Positions 44,142-52,784 of a stretch of DNA of 64,000 bases are shown piece by piece; position 1 is the first letter of the stretch; every line of letters begins with the position of its first letter. Position numbers and translations under genes: made by a program. The stretch is from Pseudohongiella sp. (GTDB lineage Bacteria; Pseudomonadota; Gammaproteobacteria; Pseudomonadales; Pseudohongiellaceae), in the NCBI RefSeq assembly GCF_011050365.1, contig NZ_DRFV01000002.1, positions 310,001-374,000 on the forward strand. The letters are read 5' to 3'. Below the pieces are notes generated by a model. The model was not told the origin of the DNA. It was given only the letters and a program-made list of their open reading frames with translations, and did not search any database.

Positions 44142-45375
44142 GATGCACCCGTATCAATGACAATTCGACGCCTTCGTCAACGCTCAGGGTGTCGCCGGCA
44201 AACAGGGTCCGGCCCGCTGCAATGGCCCGGGCCTGTATTAAAACAGAGGCAGAAGCCGACGGTGTGACAGTCTCATTATCATCTGACACGGCTATCGGGT
44301 AGGCGTTATGGTCCAGCACCATATGGGTCGCCACAACACGCGCCGGCGCTGTTTGCAGATCCGCTTCGGCCGCCGCTTCAGGCTGCCGCCAGACGCTGAT
44401 AAATGGCATGTCAGACCCGTTTACCGACAGTGATGCGCTGGCCTGCACACAGGCCTGCGCCAACTGTTCACCGCCTAACGGGGACTGGCGGACCTGCAGG
44501 CTGTTTTCCAGACCGGGAATGGCAGCCGCCCGCTCCGATATCAGTACCGGGGCCGGGGTGTCGCCGAGCAGCATTTGCAACTGCTGATTGATACGGCGGA
44601 ATACCGGCTCCAGACTCTCCACCAGTTCGGCGACGCTGACGCGCGCCTGATGGGTGGCTTTGTCGGTGGTGATGCTGACCATAAAATCGGCCTGACCGGT
44701 GCGTATCTGCTGCAGATAGTCCGGCAGCTCGTTGTACAGATGTTGCTCCCAGAACGCGCTGTGCTGAGGATTAAAGCGCGACTGTTGAATAAAGGCATCA
44801 TTGATGACCTGGACCAGGGCGTTTGCCACATTGCTCCAGCCCGCCCCCTGCACCACCGCCACCGACTCGCGTCTGATCTGTTGTTGATCGCGGCTCAACA
44901 GGGTCAGGCTGAACTGATGCAATTGCAGGTCGGCGAACACCAGACGCTGCTGCCCGGCCATGTGCGACTTGGCATAGAACAGGCCCGTATCCATCATGGC
45001 GGCGGCACGAAACGGGCTTTTAGCAAGTACGCCGCCCAGAATCGCGAGCTGATCCCGACTGAAACTGCCGGGCACGGCAATCACCACATCGCCTTCAAAA
45101 TCGCTGGACTCCGCGATATTCAGCAGATGCGCGTGTGCGATATCGGCGTTGTGCCGGTAATGCGCCAGCGGTCTCGTCAACGGCGTCATGCTCAGCCGGT
45201 GCCAGAACTCATTGTGGGTATTGACCGGATGCAGGCGACTCTGTTCGGCCGCGCTCTGGCCGAACTGTGTTTGCCCGGCAAGACTCAGGGCAAACCCCGG
45301 GCTACTGCTGATCAGGTCGCCATCCTGATACAGGTTGATAGTGTGATCATTCAGTTCCAGGACGGCGCTGGTCAT
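44128..45375 (-). CDS. Hsp70-like ASKHA protein with degenerate phosphate loops
   Basis: The 415-residue soluble protein follows the Hsp70/actin fold. An N-terminal strand pair leads to GQTQFGQSAAEQSRLHP (Hsp70: GxxAKxxxxxxP). Then comes EGDVVIAVPGSFSRDQLAIL (Hsp70: VITVPAYFNDxQR), followed by RLVFADLQLHQFSLTLLSR (Hsp70: ILVYDLGGGTFDVSI) and VSVAELVESLEPVFRRIN...VLISERAAAIPGLENSL. Phosphate loop 1 (ELNDHTINLY) and loop 2 (DLQLHQF) lack the Gly residues needed for ATP, so activity may be lost. A C-terminal FHA- or SAF-like tail of about 90 residues follows. It overlaps ExbB-like and vWA 1 genes by 4 and 14 nt. Confidence 0.72.
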   Translation of the reverse strand: MTSAVLELNDHTINLYQDGDLISSSPGFALSLAGQTQFGQSAAEQSRLHPVNTHNEFWHRLSMTPLTRPLAHYRHNADIAHAHLLNIAESSDFEGDVVIAVPGSFSRDQLAILGGVLAKSPFRAAAMMDTGLFYAKSHMAGQQRLVFADLQLHQFSLTLLSRDQQQIRRESVAVVQGAGWSNVANALVQVINDAFIQQSRFNPQHSAFWEQHLYNELPDYLQQIRTGQADFMVSITTDKATHQARVSVAELVESLEPVFRRINQQLQMLLGDTPAPVLISERAAAIPGLENSLQVRQSPLGGEQLAQACVQASASLSVNGSDMPFISVWRQPEAAAEADLQTAPARVVATHMVLDHNAYPIAVSDDNETVTPSASASVLIQARAIAAGRTLFAGDTLSVDEGVELSLIRVHHGGA

Positions 45376-46217
45376 GCTGGCTGCACCGCCTCATCATGGC
45401 CGGATTGTGGTGTGCTGCGACCCGGCATCTGCAGGTAGCGGATCAGGTGGTCATCGCAGTAGGTCTGGCTGTCCATCACCAGTCGGTCCTGCACCAGCGA
45501 CAGCTGATACAGCAGGAACATCAGCACAATGCTGGTAACCAGTGCGACGAATGTGGAATTGAAGGCAACGCCCAGACTGACGGTGACACCAAGAATGTCG
45601 CCGGTAACAGCCTGATGTGCCTGGCCCAGTGCGGTACCAATACCGCGTACGGTACCCAGGAAGCCGATCGAAGGGATGGCCCAGGCGATGTAGCGCACGA
45701 TGGCCAGCTCACTTTCAAGGCGCTCGGATTCGTTGTCGCAGATATCGCGCACCGTAGCAGACACGTCCTGCACATCACGTGTGGTGCCGAAGCGATGCAG
45801 ACCGGCGAGAAGTGCCCGTGGCAGCAGATAACTGCGCTCCCTCTCCGGCAATGCCTGCACCGGTCGCGCAAAGTGCCGGGTGTCTTCGGGCAGAATACTG
45901 GTACCGTCAGACACCTGCAGCAGCTCACGATCGAGCAGCGAACGCTCGCGCATGGTGCGCACGGTTTTCATGCCAATGATGGACAGTGCCCAGAAGAACA
46001 GAATAATACAGGTTTCCTGTTCGAAGTCGCGCAGCACGATGTACATGGAACGATCGGGCACATAGTCCTCGTCGGCCTCCTGCATCATCGTCTGTTGCTG
46101 CTGAATGATATCGGCGTTGGGTCTGATCACGGCGACATAAATGGCATGCACCACGATGACCACAATGATCAGTGCAAAGATCTGATAAATGACTTCAGAC
46201 AGGTATTTTTGTTTCAT
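45372..46217 (-). CDS. MotA/TolQ/ExbB-like proton-channel protein
   Basis: The 281-residue membrane protein has four predicted helices (about 10-30, 68-85, 172-192 and 215-240). TM3 and TM4 carry the ExbB/TolQ/MotA signature: IAWAIPSIGFLGTVRGIGTALG and VSLGVAFNSTFVALVTSIVLMFLLY, with small and Thr/Ser residues that line the proton path. A cytoplasmic segment of about 85 residues separates TM2 and TM3. It should pair with ExbD-like single-helix partners, and the two vWA proteins downstream fit this role. The start has AGGGA upstream; its end overlaps the ASKHA start as ATGA. A perfect palindrome lies in its 70-nt leader. Confidence 0.87.
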   Translation of the reverse strand: MKQKYLSEVIYQIFALIIVVIVVHAIYVAVIRPNADIIQQQQTMMQEADEDYVPDRSMYIVLRDFEQETCIILFFWALSIIGMKTVRTMRERSLLDRELLQVSDGTSILPEDTRHFARPVQALPERERSYLLPRALLAGLHRFGTTRDVQDVSATVRDICDNESERLESELAIVRYIAWAIPSIGFLGTVRGIGTALGQAHQAVTGDILGVTVSLGVAFNSTFVALVTSIVLMFLLYQLSLVQDRLVMDSQTYCDDHLIRYLQMPGRSTPQSGHDEAVQPA

Positions 46218-46235
46218 GCGTACTTCCCTGATCAG

Positions 46236-46250
46236 GTTTAACGGTTAAAC
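46236..46250. promoter_or_regulatory. Perfect palindrome GTTTAAC-G-GTTAAAC upstream of the ExbB-like gene
   Basis: The 15-bp inverted repeat (7-bp arms, 1-nt centre) sits 19 nt before the ATG of the ExbB-like gene, in the only sizeable gap within the second half of the cluster. A related CGTTTAA lies about 10 nt further upstream. It could be a regulator-binding site for an internal promoter; no regulator gene is in the cluster. Confidence 0.35.
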
Positions 46251-46287
46251 GTGTGCTTCGTTTAAGGCTCTGGATCTGCCCAGCGGT

Positions 46288-46584
46288 TCAGATATCCACC
46301 GGAAACGAGACACCGAAGTCCTGCGATATCTGTTCCGAAGGTATAAAACGACCCGGCCCCTGGCTATCCGCACTGTCAATGGGCTGGCTATCTATATCCG
46401 GCAGGTCGGTGTCGCTGTTGCCGGCGTCGCTTTGCTCATCACTGGTGCTGTTGCCGGTATCAGCGTCGCTAACGGCCTGCTGCTCACTGGCTTCTGACTC
46501 ACCGGCTGATGGTTGTGCCTGCAAGCCTGCAACGGGCATCAGCAACAACAGTGACAACAGATATTTTACCAACGTTGTGGCCAT
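46288..46584 (-). CDS. Small secreted acidic, Ser/Asp-rich protein of the envelope cluster
   Basis: The 98-residue product has a signal peptide (VKYLLSLLLLMPVAGLQAQ). The mature chain of about 75 residues is almost entirely Ser, Asp, Gln, Glu and Ala (GESEASEQQAVSDADTGNSTSDEQSDAGNSDTDLP) and probably unstructured, ending with QISQDFGVSFPVDI. The ATG (46584) is 1 nt from the stop of the FGE-like gene, so translation is probably coupled. No family known. It could be a linker or a bound peptide ligand of a cluster partner. Confidence 0.6.
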   Translation of the reverse strand: MATTLVKYLLSLLLLMPVAGLQAQPSAGESEASEQQAVSDADTGNSTSDEQSDAGNSDTDLPDIDSQPIDSADSQGPGRFIPSEQISQDFGVSFPVDI

Positions 46585-46585
46585 G

Positions 46586-48682
46586 TCATTCCCCCAGGTA
46601 GCGCGCGATACGGAAACCCAGATCGTTGCGGGCTTCCTCGCCAAAGTCGCGGTATGACGCGCGCAGTTCGGTGATGCTGCCATGCGCCCAACCGGAGCCT
46701 TTGATAGTGTGATAGGTGCCATCAAGCGGACCCAGAGGATCGGTTTCCCTGACCGAGCTCAAACCACTGACGGCGCCGTAGTAATCATGCACCCACTCTG
46801 ATACGTTGCCGGCCATGTCGAACAGGCCCTGGGCATTGGCATTGAACTCACCGACATTGGCGGTGCCCTGCACCCCATCGTTGTAGCCGCGCAGAATCTG
46901 ACCCAGAAAATTGCTGGTGGACTCGTCAGCGAAGTTGCCACTGTCTGCCGGTGGTGGCCAGTCCTCCCCCCAGGCAAAACGGGTGGTGCCGCTCTGACCA
47001 TCAGCGCGCGCCGCCCACTCCCACTCGGCCTCGGTAGGCAGGCGGTAACCATTGGCGTCCGCATTAAAGCCGGTCACGGCACCCTCTTCCACAATATAAA
47101 ACGGCGTCAGCGCTTCCTGCGCGCTTAACCAGTTGCTATACAGAGCAGCGTCCTGCCAGGTGACCTGTACCGCAGGCTGATTTGGCCGGTCCAGTGACTG
47201 GCGTTGCAGCGTGCCCGAGGCATGTTCGGGGCGAAAGCGTCTGAACTGTTGATTGGTGACCGGATGCAGTGACAGGTAGAAGGGTTTCTCCAGCGCCACA
47301 TCGCGCAGGGTTTCATTTGCGCGCCGACCGGGCTCCCGGCGCGAAGAACCCATGGTGAACTCATACGGGTAGAACAAATGCAGGGTCTGCCCGGCGGCAC
47401 TGGTAATCACCGGCTCAATGGATTCCAGTCGCGCCTGTTCCTCGGTTTTCAGACGCACTCGTATTTCCTGATCGAGCCCTGGCCGGGAGGTGAAGTTGGT
47501 GGCATAAGGCACGTAGCCGTCCCGGCGGATCTCGATGCGCTGGCTGGCAGCAATCAGGTTGACGGTCTGGTTGGCGACACCTTTCAGTTCCCCTTCTACA
47601 TAAAGCTGCGCGTCAGCCGGCTCCGCCACTATCCGTACCGGGTTGGTAATCGGGTCAAGTGCCACTGTCAGCTCACGTGACTCCTCGGCACCGGTCCGGA
47701 GCTGACGCATCGCCGTCTCGAAGCCGGTGCGAAAAAGTCTGATGTCGTGCTCCTGTCCCGGCGGCAGCGCTACCTCAAGAGGCGTCTGCCCGCGGTACTG
47801 GCCGTTGATGGTGACATTGGCGCTGCCCGGAGTAGAACGAATGAATACCAGACCGTCGGCAGCTTCCAGCGATACCGCAGGCAGTTGTCGGTCGACGCCC
47901 GCTGCCACCACAATGTCGTCCTGCCAGGCCTTGTAACCATTACGTTTGATGGTGACGTCGTAAGCACCTTGCAACAACTCGATGCGCGCCGGTGTCACTG
48001 CCAGCACATCGCCATTGATGATGATATCGGCACCGGCAGGTTCGGACGCGAAACCGATGTCTGCCCATGCGGGTGCCAGCGTCACGGCCAGGGCCTGTTC
48101 AATCTGCCGGCCCTCGACCTCCACCTGCTCGCGGTATGGCAAATAACGATCGCGCTGCACCTGCAGCTCGTAAGTGCCAGGCGGCACTTCCGCATCAATC
48201 AGCGGTGACATACCCAGGTCAACACCATCAAGCATAATGCGCGCGCCATTCAGTTCCTGTCCCAGCGCGTCGCGGGTGCTGACGCTGACCAGCCCTGGCA
48301 ACGGCGTCAGTTCAAACGGGTGGGTTTGCGCCTGCTCATCTCCCACGGAAAGTTCAACCTGGCGGTCATAATAACCTTCTGCGCTGAACTGCAGTTGGTA
48401 GTCGCCCTGTCGCATCAGATAGCGGGGACCGACCTGAACGGCGAACCCGTCGGCTACTTCCACACTGGCCGTCATGGGCGTCACTTCAATAAAAACAGAA
48501 CGTGCGGTCAACACAAATACGCCGGCACTGGCGGCAACTGTCAGACCCACCGCAATCACGCCATGATACCAGCGCGGTCGCCAGGTAAAGCGGCGCCCGG
48601 GCGGCGGTGGCGGACTGAAGTCTACCGGCGTGATGACGTCCAGCGTATCGTGCTGGCCGGATGTGTTGCGGTTATCCTGCAT
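46586..48682 (-). CDS. Membrane-anchored PEGA-repeat/SUMF1 (FGE-like) protein
   Basis: The 698-residue protein has a Pro-rich cytoplasmic tail and a transmembrane helix (about 38-62, HGVIAVGLTVAASAGVFVLT). Five PEGA-like beta repeats follow (about 64-115, 130-190, 206-262, 275-330 and 345-395), then a SUMF1/formylglycine-enzyme-like domain (about 430-695). Family strings are RLPTEAEWEWAARADG, MAGNVSEWVHDYY and GSGWAHGSITELRASYR. No Cys is present in the domain, so it cannot act as a formylglycine-generating enzyme and is probably a binding module. It starts 4 nt after the upstream TPR gene. Periplasmic exposure is expected. Confidence 0.85.
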   Translation of the reverse strand: MQDNRNTSGQHDTLDVITPVDFSPPPPPGRRFTWRPRWYHGVIAVGLTVAASAGVFVLTARSVFIEVTPMTASVEVADGFAVQVGPRYLMRQGDYQLQFSAEGYYDRQVELSVGDEQAQTHPFELTPLPGLVSVSTRDALGQELNGARIMLDGVDLGMSPLIDAEVPPGTYELQVQRDRYLPYREQVEVEGRQIEQALAVTLAPAWADIGFASEPAGADIIINGDVLAVTPARIELLQGAYDVTIKRNGYKAWQDDIVVAAGVDRQLPAVSLEAADGLVFIRSTPGSANVTINGQYRGQTPLEVALPPGQEHDIRLFRTGFETAMRQLRTGAEESRELTVALDPITNPVRIVAEPADAQLYVEGELKGVANQTVNLIAASQRIEIRRDGYVPYATNFTSRPGLDQEIRVRLKTEEQARLESIEPVITSAAGQTLHLFYPYEFTMGSSRREPGRRANETLRDVALEKPFYLSLHPVTNQQFRRFRPEHASGTLQRQSLDRPNQPAVQVTWQDAALYSNWLSAQEALTPFYIVEEGAVTGFNADANGYRLPTEAEWEWAARADGQSGTTRFAWGEDWPPPADSGNFADESTSNFLGQILRGYNDGVQGTANVGEFNANAQGLFDMAGNVSEWVHDYYGAVSGLSSVRETDPLGPLDGTYHTIKGSGWAHGSITELRASYRDFGEEARNDLGFRIARYLGE

Positions 48683-48686
48683 CGTT

Positions 48687-50183
48687 TCAGGGCCTGTTAA
48701 CTGCCGCGACCTCTTCGTTGCAGCGGATGGATAATGAGTTCAATTCGCGTCCGAAGCCAACCACAAACTCTTCGCGCACATCGCGGTAACCAGGGCGTGT
48801 ACCAACAGCGACATAACGGCCGGGCCGGAGCATGAGTGTGGTTTCAGAAAATGTTCCCAACTCTCCCACCTGGTAGACAGTCACATTAGTGGCGTTATCG
48901 GAATTCAGTGTCACAGCTACCGGAACCAGCATCTGCTCCAGCAACACTTCCATGGTGTCGAGCTGCTGCGCCAGACGCTCACCAACACTGCCCTGCTCGG
49001 CCAGCAAATCAGCTTCCAGGTCACGTCCGATACGATACACTTCCTGCGCCTCGTCGTAGGCCGCCTGATCGGATAAACGCATGGGTTGCTCGATATTCAC
49101 CGCCAGCAACCGGTCCAGTTGCAGACGCCGGGCAGAGTAGTCCCTGCCCTCCAGGGCAAACACCAGATTACTGTCCAGCGCCAGCACAGCATCATAGGCC
49201 GCCACCGCCTGTTCCCAGTCTTCGTTGGCCTCGTGAGTTTCAGCCTGAGCCTGCAACCCGGCGATGCTGCTCAGTGTGACCTGCTCCCGCGTCTGGGCAA
49301 TTGCCGCGCCTGCTTCGTCCGAGCCCGGTTTGATCCGCAATGCCCGTTCAAACGCCGCAATCGCCGCTTCCGCCTGTTCCTGCTGCAGCAACGCAAAGCC
49401 TTCTGACATAACGGCGGTGTAATTCGCGTCAGTGATCATCTGGCGGTTCTCCGCCACCAGTGCGGCTGCCTGTTGGTGCTCACTGTCCAATCCAGCGGCT
49501 TGCTCAAACTGTTGCTGTGCGGCTTGCAAGTCACCCTGTTCCTGCAACGCCAGGCCGGCGGCGATCAGGCCTTCAACTTCGTCCAGGGTCTGCGCGCGGG
49601 CCAGTCCGCGCTGCGCTGGAGCACTGTCCGGATCCAGCCGCAGTGCCAGGGTAAAACGCTCCAGGGCCAGCGCCGAGTCTTCAGCAGCAATCGCGGCATT
49701 GCCGGCAGCAACAGTTCTGTCCAGCACTGTTGGCACGCGTTCCTGCAGGTCGGCCAGTGCCAGGTCGCTTTCCTGATAGGCGAGCGCGGCCTGCACAAAT
49801 TCGGTATTGCGATAGAACTCGTCACCACGGCGCGCGGCCGCTATCGCGGCATCATATTCGGTTGCCGCCCACTGGCTGACCGCCATTTCATCAAGAGCCT
49901 GTTGTCGCTCCAACAGACTGGCGAGTGCGTCCTGGGCTTCCCGACGCTGGCGCGCGCGCTGGGCTTCATCAAAGGGGGAGATTTGTGGTGCCGCCGATGT
50001 TGCCGGCGCGCTGGTTGTGGCAACTGGCGCTGTGCTTGCACGCGGAACCAATGGCAGTTCGTACTCCTGGACCAGGCGAGGCAATACAAACACCACTGCC
50101 AGCGCCAATAGCAGCAACACTGCCAGCGCCACCCACACCCAGCCCGAAATTCTGTCACCGTTCGCCGTTTTACCGCCCTGCAT
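48687..50183 (-). CDS. Membrane-anchored TPR protein with PEGA-like C-terminus
   Basis: The 498-residue protein has an N-terminal transmembrane helix (about 14-36, WVWVALAVLLLLALAVVFVLP). A Pro/Ala/Thr linker leads to about 260 residues of TPR-type helical repeats rich in Ala, Gln and Glu (for example SALALERFTLALRLDPDSAPAQRGLA, EAAIAAFERALRIKPGSDEAG). The end is a PEGA-like beta domain (VTVYQVGELG...TLMLRPGRYVAVGTRPGYRDVREEFVVG). I prefer the ATG at 50183 (AGGA 9 nt upstream); a GTG at 50231 would overlap the preceding gene by 11 nt. Likely a periplasmic scaffold for the cluster proteins. Confidence 0.82.
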   Translation of the reverse strand: MQGGKTANGDRISGWVWVALAVLLLLALAVVFVLPRLVQEYELPLVPRASTAPVATTSAPATSAAPQISPFDEAQRARQRREAQDALASLLERQQALDEMAVSQWAATEYDAAIAAARRGDEFYRNTEFVQAALAYQESDLALADLQERVPTVLDRTVAAGNAAIAAEDSALALERFTLALRLDPDSAPAQRGLARAQTLDEVEGLIAAGLALQEQGDLQAAQQQFEQAAGLDSEHQQAAALVAENRQMITDANYTAVMSEGFALLQQEQAEAAIAAFERALRIKPGSDEAGAAIAQTREQVTLSSIAGLQAQAETHEANEDWEQAVAAYDAVLALDSNLVFALEGRDYSARRLQLDRLLAVNIEQPMRLSDQAAYDEAQEVYRIGRDLEADLLAEQGSVGERLAQQLDTMEVLLEQMLVPVAVTLNSDNATNVTVYQVGELGTFSETTLMLRPGRYVAVGTRPGYRDVREEFVVGFGRELNSLSIRCNEEVAAVNRP

Positions 50184-50220
50184 ACTTTTTTGTCCTAAAC
50201 TGACGTTTGCCCGATCCGGA

Positions 50221-51411
50221 TCAAACACCACCTGTTTCAGTCAGGTAAATTTCCATCAGGATGTCACGCCATTGTTCATACTGCTCTTCAACGGTTCCGG
50301 TGAGCATGATTGTGCGGTCGTCCAGTTCAATAACCTTGGGGGCAATTTCCGATTGCAGGGATTCGCCCAGCTCTTGCAGCGCGGCGATATGCATACGGGC
50401 TTCAGCGCTGCGATCGAAACCGCTGCGCACCAGATAGGCGCCAGCACCCACACCAACGATACCGGCAGTTTGCGCAACAGCACTGTTCTGACTGCCTACC
50501 GCTGCGATGCCACCCACGATGGCCGCTGCGCCAGCGATGAAACGCCGTCTCGCCGAGCGCTCGGCTTCGTCCAGCGCCATGGTTTCATGGTAGCTCTGCT
50601 CACGCCAGGCGTCGTAAGGTCCACGCATTTCCCGGGTATAGGTGGCGTAGTAATCCTGCACGGTGTCAACAAACAGGTTGTCGCGCTCGCGGATGTCGCG
50701 AATGCGGCGCAGTGACGGATCATTTTCCGCCGGCAGTCGCGCAACGCTGGTGATACCACGATCACTGGTAGTCACGTAGGAGCCAAATATATCCGGTGCA
50801 AAATTGGCGGCAAACTGGAGCTCTGATACCGTGCGGATGTTGCGGATCTGCTCGTCGCTGACATTGTCCTGAACATAGGCCAGCAGATCATTGGCGATGG
50901 TGTTGTACACCACCTGAAACGGATCATGCAGTTGACGCTGGGTCTGATCGTAACTGTACTGGCTGATGTGCTCTTCATACACACGGGTGTACCATTCACG
51001 ACCGGTAGCATCACTGACGGTCACCTTGACCATCATGCCTTCGCCGTCAGACAGCAGGATCTGCCCTTCCAGAAAGACATCCATGACGCTGCTGTCTGAC
51101 GGCAGCACGCGCACTGCACCCCAATTGCCGGAGCGTTGCAGGGTGTCGGCCATCAGGTAGGGAGCATAACGTGACTCGGCGCGCCGGATCTCGAAGTTGG
51201 TGCGATCCAGATCGTCGCGGTCTACTTCATCAATGCCCGGATCAAACACCATCACACCCACGTCGAGCAGCAATGATTCATCCAGGGGTGTTGCATTTTG
51301 TACCACCGGGACAAACTCCGTGGATTTGACCGACGTCGTCGAGCAGCCGGTGAGCGCCAGCACTGACAGCACAAACAGGGAAAATGTGGTTCTGATCGTT
51401 AACATGCTCAT
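50221..51411 (-). CDS. Hypothetical lipoprotein (396 aa) with Gly-zipper segment
   Basis: It has a lipoprotein signal (LFVLSVLALTGC, Cys about 23). The mature domain up to about 170 contains strands and helices (LLLDVGVMVFDPGI, WGAVRVLPSDSSVMDVFLEGQILLSDGEG, VKVTVSDATGREWYTRVYEEHI) resembling outer-membrane lipoproteins that respond to ligand binding. Then come a long charged helical part with ETMALDEAERSARRRF and a Gly/Ala-rich stretch, IAGAAAIVGGIAAVGSQNSA, like a glycine zipper. The start ATG shares one base with the upstream stop (TGATG), a sign of coupled translation. No known family. Confidence 0.72.
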   Translation of the reverse strand: MSMLTIRTTFSLFVLSVLALTGCSTTSVKSTEFVPVVQNATPLDESLLLDVGVMVFDPGIDEVDRDDLDRTNFEIRRAESRYAPYLMADTLQRSGNWGAVRVLPSDSSVMDVFLEGQILLSDGEGMMVKVTVSDATGREWYTRVYEEHISQYSYDQTQRQLHDPFQVVYNTIANDLLAYVQDNVSDEQIRNIRTVSELQFAANFAPDIFGSYVTTSDRGITSVARLPAENDPSLRRIRDIRERDNLFVDTVQDYYATYTREMRGPYDAWREQSYHETMALDEAERSARRRFIAGAAAIVGGIAAVGSQNSAVAQTAGIVGVGAGAYLVRSGFDRSAEARMHIAALQELGESLQSEIAPKVIELDDRTIMLTGTVEEQYEQWRDILMEIYLTETGGV

Positions 51412-52715
51412 CACTCTGTACCTGTTACTTCAAGGCCGGTGTACCGGCGATATTCGTCCCACAGCGCCTCACGCAACTCCGGATCCGCCTCGCGCAGGGC
51501 AGCCTCACGAATCTGGCGGGCAACAACATCATCGCCGCCGCCGGGCGGAATATCTTCCGGCACCGGATAAGTCTCACGCTGCTCTCCTGCCGGGCCACCA
51601 TTAACACCGCCCACTGAACCACCGGAGCCACCGGCCTGTGGCCCCTGGCCGTCACCGCCGGGGAAGGTCTGGTCGCCGTTGACGCCGGCCGTCTGCACAC
51701 CGGTGACACCCGGCAGGGTACCCATGCCGCGGTCGCCACCCTGGCCACCACCACCCTGACCACCTTCTTCTTCATACAGGCCGGCCGGGTCATCACCGAC
51801 TTCATTGGCACGACGCTGTGCGCGACTGCGCTCGGCCAGTATTAATCCATCAAACTCGCCATAAGCACCACCCAGTTGCCCGTCCAGCACCGCAACACGC
51901 TGTGAAGCAGTCATCACGCCAACGCCGTCGCTGGCACCAGAGCCGGAGCCCGCGACTGAGCCGCTGCCGGCACCACTGTCAGCACTGCCGCCGCCACCCT
52001 GGCCCGATCCGGACTGACCGGCGCCCTGACCTGAAGTGCCACGCTCGGCTGCGCCTTGTCCGTTTCCAGTCTCAGCGCGGCCCTGACTGCCTGTCTGGTC
52101 ACCCGCGCCCGCACCGGCGGTGGTGGCCGGAGGGATCCGATTCAAGCCGCCACTACTACTGCGATTGCCGTAAGCATCCAGGCCACCGCTGGCTGCCGAT
52201 GCGCTGCCTGCCGCGCCACTGGCGCTGCCATCACCGGGCACACCCGGGCGGCCACCGGACGGCATAACACCACCGGCGGTCGTGGCCGCAGAGCCGCCCG
52301 ATGTGCCACTGGCACCCGACGATGAGCTGCGACCTCCGGAGAAATCAGGCAAACCGGAAGTAGAGGCGCTGGCGGTACCCGAGCTGCCGCTGGCACCGCC
52401 GCTGCTCGCCTGCGAGCCCGCACTCTGCGAACCCGGGCTTTGTGAACCGGACGACCGCGAGCTGGACGAACTGCTCGAAGGCATTGACGGCATCGATGAT
52501 GACGATGACGATGACGACGAAGGCATGGACGGCGACGGCATGGATGACGAGCTGCTGCTCGACGACGAAGACGAAGACGACGACGACGAAGATGAGGACG
52601 GCATTTGCGGCATGCTGCTGGACGACTGCTGCGATTGCTGCGTGGATTCACAGGCGCTGAGCAACAGCGCCGTGACACTCAGGCTTAACAAAATTCTGGT
52701 TCGTGGCATTTTCAT
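51411..52715 (-). CDS. Ser/Gly-rich low-complexity lipoprotein with conserved acidic C-terminus
   Basis: The 434-residue protein has a lipoprotein signal (VTALLLSAC, Cys22). A Ser-rich stretch follows, with runs of 19, 9 and 7 Ser separated by MPSP-like spacers, then Gly/Ser/Ala-rich sequence to about residue 270. A helical segment (VAVLDGQLGGAYGEFDGLILAERSRAQRRANEVGD) comes next, then further Gly-rich sequence. A compact C-terminal helix pair closes it (ARQIREAALREADPELREALWDEYRRYTG). Ribosome site GGAG precedes the ATG at 52715. The long flexible middle suggests a spacer or surface-exposed tether. Second gene of the cluster. Confidence 0.72.
   Translation of the reverse strand: MKMPRTRILLSLSVTALLLSACESTQQSQQSSSSMPQMPSSSSSSSSSSSSSSSSSSSMPSPSMPSSSSSSSSSMPSMPSSSSSSSRSSGSQSPGSQSAGSQASSGGASGSSGTASASTSGLPDFSGGRSSSSGASGTSGGSAATTAGGVMPSGGRPGVPGDGSASGAAGSASAASGGLDAYGNRSSSGGLNRIPPATTAGAGAGDQTGSQGRAETGNGQGAAERGTSGQGAGQSGSGQGGGGSADSGAGSGSVAGSGSGASDGVGVMTASQRVAVLDGQLGGAYGEFDGLILAERSRAQRRANEVGDDPAGLYEEEGGQGGGGQGGDRGMGTLPGVTGVQTAGVNGDQTFPGGDGQGPQAGGSGGSVGGVNGGPAGEQRETYPVPEDIPPGGGDDVVARQIREAALREADPELREALWDEYRRYTGLEVTGTE
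52440..52630. repeat. Trinucleotide-like simple repeat coding the Ser-rich tract
   Basis: On the minus strand this reads mainly TCG, TCT, TCA and AGC codons for Ser; the longest run (19 codons) is at 52542-52598. Codons are mixed rather than one pure repeat, so selection for Ser is more likely than recent slippage, although slippage could change tract length. Confidence 0.85.
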
Positions 52716-52784
52716 GATCACTGACTCCAACCGCCCATCGCAGTGTGTTGAGTTTACCGTAATAAAGACCGGCTCACGGCATCA

